From Lasioglossum baleicum (taxonomy: Eukaryota > Arthropoda > Insecta > Hymenoptera > Halictidae): DNA of 64,000 nt. The position numbers and the translations under genes were made by a program. Each line of letters opens with the position of its first letter. The stretch's first letter is position 1. Below the pieces are notes generated by a model, which worked only from the letters and a program-made list of their open reading frames with translations, ran no database searches and was not told where the DNA came from. The stretch covers positions 16,245,579 through 16,309,578 of the forward strand of contig NC_134935.1 of NCBI RefSeq assembly GCF_051020765.1, written 5' to 3'. This document shows positions 55,412 through 64,000 of this stretch, piece by piece.

Positions 55412-57372
55412 ATAATTATATTCGTCAGAGTACGTACGGTGTACCGACGTCGCCCCTGAAGGGTTAAGCCTTCCGGTCCGCCTACGGTTATCGCAGGCCT
55501 ACCGGATGCGTTTTCCGTCTAGCCTAGTGGAAGCCATTGCTCTTAAAGAGCCGTCGTTAAACGTTCGCAGCGAGCGGACATTGCGGTGGCGCTGTGTGAT
55601 TTTTTCCACAGAGAGAAGGCATTCGCACGCTTACCACTCGCAGGCGTTCGATCATCGAACTAGATCCGACCCGGTTTCTACGCCAACGTGGGACGCCTTG
55701 CGAAAACCATACGAAATCGTCGAGAGTTTCGCGAGAAGAGGAACATCGTTGAATCGCGAGAAAGGAGAGGAGAGGAGAGGGCTGCCGGGTCTTCGTGGGT
55801 GGCAGCCGATCCCTTTCCTTTTCCTCGGGTTCGCGCGCATACCGTTCGCTCGCTCGCGTCTCCATCGCATCGGCGAGAGCCCACCTCGTTCCCTCTCTTA
55901 CGCTTCGTGGATCTCCGCTGTTTTCCGCGAGTCCCTCGAAACCAATCGCGAGCAACGAAACTCTCCGCGCCCGAGTACCTACACGTTACAGTATATCTCG
56001 AGTTTCCTCTCGATGGCGTCCGCGGACGATTACCGAGGAGGAAAAAGTCGCGGTAAGAACTGGCGTGAATGTCGCGATTCTACGGGATGTTCGTCGCGCG
56101 CGGCGAACAGTCGATAGAAACGTGGAAACGTTTGATTACGCCGCGTGGGCGTTAAGAGATTTCACGACGTTTCGACAAGATTTTACTGCTTCCATATTAT
56201 CGCGCACTTTACGATCCTCCGGCCCGAGTTCCGTCTACGGTCCACGCTCGCGATTGTCCACCTGGATGTGACCGGCCGATGTTTTTCTTCCATTTTCTCC
56301 GCTCGCGTCTCCTCGTCGCGTTACGACAGCGATCGTGTTATGCGATCGATTACAAACTGAGAGATCATCGTCGATCGACGTTGCGTTATCTTGCGAGAAA
56401 TCGCGAGGAGGAGAGAAAAAAGTCTCCCTGCCGCGAACTTTGCCGCTCCGGCGGGTTTCGTTCGTGTCTATCTGACGAAAAACAGCAGAAAAACTGGAAG
56501 GAAGAGGCAGTACAAAAGAAAACGATGGAAGGAGAAGAAGAAGGAGGAGGTGGAGAAGAAGAAGTCAGAAGTCGTTTTAGCAAAAAAAGAAGCAGAGAAG
56601 AAGCTGGTTCGGCCGGAGAGACGTCGCGCGATGCTCGTCCCAAGATCGAGAAGCAGGGCGAGAACGAGCGGACGGGGTCGAGGGGGCGGTTATTATTTAC
56701 AGCAGTCCGTAAGGCGTGTCACAATGGCATTGCGGGTTTCCTCTTGAAAGTCCGACAATACGAGCGGGATTTATGGAAGAAACTTTCAACAAAACCGTCA
56801 ATGGGCCACCCTCGCCTACGAGATGGTTTACCTAGCGCATGGGAATGGGCACAAATATTTTCACCATAAATTCTCCTTTTTATCCGCCTGCGCCCCTTAT
56901 TTACAGTCGTTCTGACCTAATCCATCCCCACCAGCTCGCACCCGGACACGGATACCTTCCCTCTACCTGTTGTTACGACCTACGACCTCGTCGATGTTAA
57001 CGTTGATGTTGCGACCGGCCGAAATTCCTCTCGCGAATATCCTCGTCTCGCTCCCCTTCACGCTTGTTCGTCGCAAATATTTACGAGCCGATCGGATTAA
57101 ATCCGGAAGGAGACGCGGAGGACGCGGCTTATCCGGCGACGGCTACGGCGATTGCCGGAAACCACCGGGTAAAAAGTAAAGCGAGCGATTAATAAACGGA
57201 ATGCACATCAACCCTTTGCACTCCTTTGTTGAGTCACACTTGACAAAGGAAAAAGGAAAATGCAAGTGAAATGTGTTTTGATTTGTATCTGGTTCTTCTT
57301 TGTATTTTTTAGTTGAAAACGAATACAAGTTCCACAAATATAAATTACAACAAAGTTTGAGAGCTAAATATA

Positions 57373-58079
57373 CAGGGTGTCTCAGCCAAAGCAGGCCACC
57401 TAAATGTCTCTATAATAATGACGCAACTGTAAAATTTGGTAAAATTGACTTTTTATTGTGTTGGCGGGCTCTCAAAAATGCATTTACTAGATGTTTGTAA
57501 ATCGACATAATGTAAACCGAGGCTGGTATTTATTATTTTATAAATTGAAATAACTTAAAAGTTGCAATAAAAACCCACTATGTCTATAAACTACTCTCAT
57601 AGAAGAATTAAACCGAATCTTCAATTTTTTTCAGTTGTGTCATTATACTTCCGGAGCAGCGATATCTCCTTTATTTTTAATGGCACGAAAAATATTTATG
57701 GCATAATTTAAATGGTATCAAAGGAGGAATATCATAGAAGAGCAATTTTTTGGCCGCATATTTTTTCATAGTTTTTTCGAAGGTCATCGTTATTTTTTTT
57801 TATCGGACACACTTATTCTTTCTTACTCCATCTTATAGCGGCTGAGAAAGTACATTTGAATATGCTTAAGTCATTAACAAGATCGAAAAAAATAAGTTCT
57901 CCTGATAAAAAGTAACGATGACCTTGAAAAAACTATGAAAAAATGACCGGAGAAAAAAAATTCTTCTTCTACGATGTTCCTCCTTTGATACCATTTAAAT
58001 TATGCAATAAACATTTTTTTTGTGTCATTAAAAATAAAGGAGATATTTAGGTGGCCTGTGCTTTGGCTGAGACACTCTG
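57373..58079. mobile_element. TA-flanked fold-back element, 707 bp
   Basis: Ends CAGGGTGTCTCAGCCAAAGC and GCTTTGGCTGAGACACTCTG between TA dinucleotides. A second pair of inner arms (around 57650-57800 and 57890-58050) includes TTTGATACCATTTAAATTAT and its complement. No transposase was recognised. The CAG..CTG ends and TA suggest a Tc1/mariner-type origin. Confidence 0.75.
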
Positions 58080-58494
58080 TATTTATTATAATTAGTAAAC
58101 AAAATTGTTTAAAATAAGTAGCAGTCAAGGAACTGTCCCTTGAAGTAAATTTCATATGAAACACTTGAAATAGCAGGGAGTTTTTGGCAACAAAATTGGA
58201 AAATAATTCGGAGAGCAAAGGATTAACTCGTTGCCTTACCATTTACTTTACGGTTTTAATGACTAGACCTTTTCTTGTAGATCTTAATTTCCTAAAAAAG
58301 GAGAATATTGATTTAAATTGTGTGCTTATACAATCAGTAAAATAAGTCTCCATTCACCCCTTAAAACAGAATAACTTTTTTATAATTATACCAAATGACC
58401 TGATGTTTTGTAAGCAATTGGAAGCATTGGTTTACGAAATGATATGCAAAAAAGATTTTCCATATAATTATAATTTACAAGGTTACATGCAAAT

Positions 58495-58755
58495 CGCTAC
58501 AACAATGCTTGCAATTCGCTGTCTTCAAAATTTTTTCGGTGGTCTTCCACGTTCTTCGTTTCTCACGTCAAAATCGCCATTTTTGAATTTTTTAAACCAC
58601 TCAAAGCACTGTGATTTACCAAGAGCGTGCTCGCCGTAAGCTTCGACAAGCATTCGATGCGATTCTGCAGCAGTTCTCCTCAAATGGTAACAGAAAATCG
58701 GTGCTGTCCGCAAATCGTAGTTTCCAGACAGAAAATTCGACATGTCCAACGCTAT
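58495..58755 (-). pseudogene. mariner transposase N-terminus, mauritiana-like, truncated
   Basis: The minus-strand frame 58749-58525 matches the mariner DNA-binding domain, with IFCYHLRRTAAESHRMLVEA, FEWFKKFKNGDFDV and RGRPPKKF. After a one-base frameshift the family continues as FEDSELQALL and then stops. The catalytic DD34D core is missing. The sequence upstream of the ATG, to about 58900, may be its 5' end. Confidence 0.8.
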
Positions 58756-58903
58756 TAAAAACTATGCTGTTGTATGAAACTTGTATGGTTGTGAGTTGAA
58801 AATCTTTGTCAGATGTAAAAACAAGAAAATGGCGTCAATGATGCGGTTTGGCGGTAACTATATTGACAGCTAGCGCCATGTATGGGCAAATTCCGGTTTC
58901 ATA

Positions 58904-59461
58904 CAGGGACTGTCCGGAAAGTAATGCGACCACATTTTTTTTGTTAAATCTATTGAACATATGAGTACAAACCTTTAAAATTCTTCAAAGTAGGATCCTT
59001 GGGCGTCGACACATTTTTTCCAGCGCGATTTCCATGCTTCGTATGCTCCCTGGAAGACGTAGTACCCTCGTCGCAGCCTCGTCGAGCACTTCCAACCAAA
59101 ACTTTTCCGTAGATTACGGGGAAAACAGTAAACGGTACTTCTTAGTTAGATCACAACACTTCCTCAACCCTCGTGCAGTCCTGACTTGTCTTCCGCCGAC
59201 TGCTTCTTGTTTCCAAAAATTAAAAATGTGCTAAAAGGATGCCATTTTGAAAGCGTGGAACGCACCAAAGAGGCTGTGACGAGGATACTGCGAGAGGTTC
59301 CAAAAAACGCCTTCCAGGGAGCATACTAAGCATGGAAATCGCGCTGGAAAAAATGTGTCGACACCCAAGGATCCTACTTTGAAGAAATTTAAAGGTTTGT
59401 ACCCATATGTTCAATAGATTTTATTTTAAAAATGTGGTCGCATTACTTTCCGGACAGACTC
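58904..59461 (+). mobile_element. Palindromic mariner derivative with both arms from the transposase 3' end
   Basis: The outer ends CAGGGACTGTCCGGAAAGTA and TACTTTCCGGACAGACTC are inverted, and both continue inward through the same subterminal sequence and transposase C-terminus. The plus right arm reads WKSRWKKCVDTQGSYFEEI and stop. The minus left arm reads WKSRWKKCVDAQGSYF. The centre keeps one plus-strand copy of SPDLSSADCFLFPKIKNVLK (about 59170-59235) and VTRILREVPKNAFQGAY with an in-frame TAA. The N-terminal and first catalytic regions are absent. Confidence 0.8.
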
Positions 59462-62439
59462 TTCGCGAGTCGCCATGACGGCGAAGCGCGATTTAGATCG
59501 GCCGGTGGCGATTCTTCCTCTGTTCTGCGACGAGGAACGCATCGTAGATGTTCTCGCGAGGGGGGGATCGGTTACGGGACGCGAAAGTCGCCGGACGGAG
59601 GAAGTCGACTATTGTGGAGGTCCTGGGGGATCGTTGGGCTCGTTGGGATCGTTGGGACAGCGCCCGCTGTGCCGAATGTTGACTCTCGGCTGCGGTCAGC
59701 GCGACAAAAACCACCCCTCGATTCGACACGCACCCCTGGGCGCCCCATCAACCTCCCGGGTACCCTTCGGGACTCAGGCTCGTCTCGTTCGGTTTGTCGC
59801 CCCGGACCGCCGCATTGTTTTTCCATCTATTTCCCCCATAAAATCGCTGTAATTTTATAATTCGCGGAGAAAAACACCGCGGTGGAGAGTAAGCGATCCG
59901 GGCTCGTGAGAAAACTATTCGCCCTCGACGTTCGGAAGGGTGAAAGAGCGTAGGGCCCGGAAGTCGGGGTTCGTCGCGTCGGGTCCTGAAAACGTGACGG
60001 TGCCTAAATATCGGCAGTCGGCGGCCGTCCCTGCGGGGGCACCTCCGATTTCACTGTGCCGAGGCCAAACATCTTTTCATCGTCCGGATAAAGTATGGGT
60101 TCGCCTCTATTCGGTAACGAACCGTTAACTCGACGTAAATGGCCGAGACAACCCTGTCACGGGGGGCGTCTCTCGTTGTTGTCGCTCTGCGAGGAGGATC
60201 TCTATTTGAGAGTTTACACCCGAAAAATGGTCTTTTCATGGATAACTTCACGCCGAGTTTGCCAGCGGCGACAGAGCCTTTATTCGGCGTTTCTCTCCGG
60301 TGCTCCGTGACGAGGACAATGTTTGCGTTTCGCGCGACAGAAACGTTTGTTCGGGGGCGTGTTGGCTGCGTGTCGTCCTCGAGCGATTCTCTCGAGTCAC
60401 GAGTCACGCCGCCTTCGGGACCTCCTCGAAGGTGTCGGTTGATTCGTTCGCGACCGGTAGCGAGAAAAAAAAAGCGGCGCGGCGGTGTGACGCGAAATCG
60501 CGACCCGCGACTCGCGCGATGTTCACAAGAAGCGTAGTAACGTGTGTAGCGATGTCTGCCGGCGGTGGCCGAGCGGCCGGGCGGCCGACTATTACCGCCG
60601 CATGAATATGAATGAGACCGGACGGACCAACGGAGGAGAGAGGAAACCGAAGAGAGGAGGACGAGAGAGCCGCGCGGTCTCGGTCTCCCCCCCCCCCCGC
60701 TAGCTGCTGGGGTACGAGTAGAGAGACGAGAAGGAGAGTACTATCCACGGGAGGGAAGAGGGAGGAGGACGCCGGAGGACGTGGAAAGGGGTACGGGGGA
60801 GAAGGAACAGGGTACCGGGGGTGACGGAGGGGGAGGAGAAAGATGGAAAGGGCAGGAGAACGCGCGAGGACCGGCATTCAATTAGTCTCCTAGTAATTAG
60901 CCGGGAAATCTTCAGCTTTGTCGGCGAGATCCTCTTCCGACGGGATTGCCGAGACCTGCCCGCCGGACGAAGGAGCGGAGGAGCACGGGGGGGGGGGGGA
61001 CTGAGAGACCGTGCAAGAACGAGTCCGTCGCCGAGTATCGCGAGCGGATCGCGCGCCGCGCCGCGTGCACCCAGATACACAACAGCGGACGGTCCAGTGC
61101 GGCGTCCTCGCGGTCGATACCCGAGGATCGAGCTGCGGCGAAGAACGGAGCACCGTCTCGACCGATCGAGTCTTTGAAAATAGCAAAACGGCAACGTTCT
61201 AGGAAGGTCGACCGCATTTTGAACGATCGTGACAACAGCTGCCAGGCGATCGAATCTGCGGACTGGAGCAGGGTGTCCTACGAATCCGGGAATCAAACGG
61301 TCGTAAACGAGAAGAGGTCCGTGCGACGACGTAACCTTGTCCAGGGGTGGTCCTACCCTCCAGCATGGGTGGCCCCCTAGCTTTCGTGTATCGCGACAAA
61401 CCTAAATAGGTATTTACTCGCAGCAGCCCACTCGTTCAGCTCGTTCGGCTCCGTCCTCTCTCTCTCTCTCTCGTAGTCGGTCCTCGCGTTACACGGATTC
61501 GACGAGGTTCGTTGCACAGGCTCTCGAGCTGCGGCGGCTGCCACCGTCGCACCGTTGTTGCCAGTAAATCACCGCTAAGGGCTGCTAAATAGCGACGCGC
61601 TCTCTCTCTCTCTCTTTCTCGGCCCCGGTCTCGCTTCTACCCGGCGTCGAGGCGTGTCCGCGGCTGTGTGTGGCCTCCTGCCTTTTCGGATAATTCGATG
61701 TCCGGTCCCGAGACGTCTGTCCCCTCTGCCATCCGACCGTTTCGACCGTTTCGTCCCGAAGCATGTCCATGTCGCGGTCGCCCGCGCTTCCTGTTCCAAC
61801 CGTGAAACGAGGCTCGAATCGACCGAGAACCGTGCGAAATCGCTCCTTCTGGCCCGTACTACGACCAGACCGATTCTACGTAGACGAGTCTATCCTCCAT
61901 TTCTCTCACTTTCTCTCACTTCTTTCTTCTTTTTCTTCTTCTCCGGTTCCACACGGGGCGAGGCGACGCGATCGGGTCACCGCGATTCGACCCTCTCCGG
62001 GTCGCGAGAGTCGCCGTGGGAAACGGAATTGTTCTGTCGGAGTTCGAATCGAGATATATGTACATATATTTAACAGTAAACCTATCACCACAGATCGAAA
62101 TGACCGGTTCCAGATTTTTTATTTTACTATTATTGAAATAAAAAAAAATGTGATTTTATAAGAAATTATTGTATCTTATTTAGTACAGCACGTATTATAG
62201 TCAAACCTGTTTTTGCGCGGTAGATAGGAACAGAATGAAAAAAACCGCACAAAAAAATATTTACAAACTTCATAAATAGAGCTATAACAAATAATTCTTC
62301 GCAACATATTAAGGAAATAACTTTTTTATGCGGTGGAGAGGGACCGCAGAGAGGAACCATTTTCAATAAAATTTTCGGAACGTATACATATGATTTATAC
62401 GAGTTGACCAAACGCATCTTTTAAATTCTCGTTATTGTT

Positions 62440-62580
62440 TTTCACAATTCCGACCAAATGCGTTTTTTCAACATATTTTTTTACACGTCATTTACTAAAC
62501 TAATTCTGCTAGCCTTACAACGAAATTGAAGTCGTTTGGTCCATCCATAAAAAAGTTATTCTGATTTAAAGTGTGTGTTC
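62440..62580. repeat. Single arm related to the 22.8-kb fold-back
   Basis: The order of blocks CACAATTCCGACC, TTACTAAACTAATTCTGCTAG, GTTTGGTCCAT and AAAAAAGTTATT follows the right arm at 23330-23450 with many substitutions. Confidence 0.5.
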
Positions 62581-64000
62581 TGCCCCTAACTGTAATTGAA
62601 ACATAATTCTTGTATTCAAAATGTGAAGTAAGAAGGGGTGGAATATAATTTCACGATATTGCTGAGGATCGTATGAGGATTAAGTACGCGTACGACGGGT
62701 CCAGGTTCGAAAGAAATGAGGGAGAAACGTCTCGTTACAGATGCGTGGTAATTTCCAATGATTCGCGACGAAACGTGCGGGGTGCGGCCCGTGCGGGTCT
62801 CGCAAGTTCCCATGGCTTTGGATTACCGCGCCGCATGCTCGTCCAATTCGGTGGAGTTTCCCGATTTCTGTGGAACCTGATACCCATGCGAAGGGTCGTC
62901 GAATCAAGATATATCGTTCTCGCGATCGACGTGGAAGCTGGAGGCAGCAGGGGACGGGTGCCGGACCACCATGCGGCCCGATCTCGTTCGATCTCTGTCG
63001 AGGGTGCGCAACCCTCGATCTTTCCATCTCTCTTTTCCAACGACGAACGCGAACGTTTCGAATTCTCCAGTGAAGAACGGCGGAACGGCGCGCGACGGGA
63101 CGATGGAACGCGAGGCCCTGCCGTTTGCTATAATAAATATCGGCGGATACACTTGCGCGGCGAGTAGGCTGGTGCCGGTGGTGTCGCATCCGTGCGGCAC
63201 GTGCGTCCCATCTCGTCCCTCGATCCCTTCGCAGATGACGCGCGGTTTTTATCGACGACGACGCCGGCGACTGTGACTCTCGTTCCGTGGCAATCGTCGA
63301 TCGCAACGAAAATTCTCGAAACAGGAGGAACGGGCGTGTGTCGACCGGGTGGTGTCCGGTCATCGGGAAAATGTACTTTAATCTCGTCGGTAGTAGCAGC
63401 AAGACGACGCTGCCACCTCGGACCTTAATCCGTTACGAAAGACGTGACTCCGCGGTTTCGCGTCCCTTCCGCAAATTGAATCACCGGCGCGACGCTGCGC
63501 TCTCCGCCGCACCGCTCTCCGTATCGATGTTTACGATCCGGAGAGCGGAAGACCGCGTTCTCCCCGGTGCTCGCAAAACAGGCGACCCCGCATCGATGCA
63601 TTATTTAGCCGTGCCCGGAGGGAAAACGATCGGAACGCGACCGGACATTCGTCGGGAAATCGTGACCCCGGGATTGCGCCGCGCGTAATCTCGTTTCGCG
63701 CGATTCCTCGTGCTCTCCTCTTGGTTTTCTCGTCGTCCGATCATCCGAACAGGTACCTCGCCTAGCCAAGACCAGCGAGCACCATCGATCGAACAGTTGA
63801 AATTGCTGGACCGGCTGCTGATTTCCAGCGAATGGTTTGGCTAATCCCCCCCCCCCCCCCCGTTCACGTGACGCGTAACGCAACTCGTAACTCGTAACGC
63901 GTGACGCGTGTCACGAGCGTGCCGAGCCGAGTCGGGATTCGAGAACGGGGAGGGTGTCAACGAACACACCAGCGACACTTGACTCCGCTTGTCCGAAATT

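Larger units (their letters stand above)
52462..64000. other. Downstream flank, no gene recognised
   Basis: GC-rich DNA with long GA/CT tracts, two adjacent MITEs (54993-55411), an AT-rich island of transposon debris (57.2-59.5 kb), poly-C/poly-G runs near 60686, 60989 and 63846, and an AT-rich patch at 62.06-62.66 kb. Its ORFs (for example minus-strand frames at 60.4-61.3 kb and 62.7-63.4 kb) are Arg/Ser/Pro-rich in several frames and have no recognisable domain. Confidence 0.6.

Noticed and set aside
62195..62360. pogo/Tigger-like end (GTCAAACCTGTTTTTGCGCGG)
   Set aside because: The complementary end could not be located with confidence.
62680..63402. 240-codon minus-strand ORF near the right end
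   Set aside because: Arg/His/Pro-rich, no domain, and several overlapping frames of similar length.
1..64000. CRISPR arrays, rRNA, tRNA, operons
   Set aside because: No regularly spaced short repeats, no rRNA-like conserved blocks, and no cloverleaf I could defend by eye; the locus is eukaryotic.

Overview
The window is eukaryotic and almost certainly from an insect. A hymenopteran (bee, ant or wasp) is my best guess, from the GC- and CpG-rich background, long GA/CT microsatellites, mariner relics and many small inverted-repeat elements. No species can be named from sequence alone. There is no operon-like gene density. Most long open frames are GC-driven chance ORFs in non-coding DNA.

One gene dominates. 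A plus-strand T-box transcription factor of the Tbx20 / H15 / midline class runs from a start at 10799 to a stop at 51097. I place six coding exons: 10799-10982, 16394-16844, 28105-28378, 39843-40010, 41093-41169 and 50563-51097. All five introns have GT..AG ends, and the reading phase is kept across every junction. The total is 1,689 nt, encoding 562 residues: an N-terminal eh1-like repressor motif, an acidic linker, a complete T-box (about residues 187-385) and an Ala/His/Gln/Pro-rich C-terminal tail. Introns of 5.4, 11.3, 11.5, 1.1 and 9.4 kb hold most of the window. Intron 2 contains an antisense open frame at 25159-25875 (238 residues, two predicted membrane segments) that may be a nested lineage-specific gene.

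Region by region: 1-10.7 kb is upstream flank with no recognisable gene. 10.8-51.1 kb is the T-box locus. 51.1-52.5 kb is its probable 3' UTR, holding two back-to-back copies of a Harbinger-like MITE and two AATAAA signals. 52.5-64 kb is gene-poor flank with microsatellites, MITEs and mariner debris.

The rest of the structure is mobile-element debris, concentrated in AT-rich islands inserted into the GC-rich background. It includes a roughly 200-bp TA-flanked MITE family (at least five full copies and several fragments), a TAA/TTA-flanked 160-170-bp MITE (three copies), a TTAA-flanked piggyBac-like MITE and several 130-710-bp fold-back elements. There are also two different mariner relics, one rebuilt as a palindrome of its own 3' end, a non-LTR retrotransposon tail sitting inside a GA microsatellite, a roughly 1-kb transposon of unidentified family with a decayed ORF, and a 3-copy 150-bp tandem repeat. 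I found no CRISPR, rRNA, convincing tRNA or clearly new molecular system. The most useful leads are the nested antisense gene, the hairpin next to T-box exon 3, the palindromic mariner and the microsatellite-targeted retroelement.
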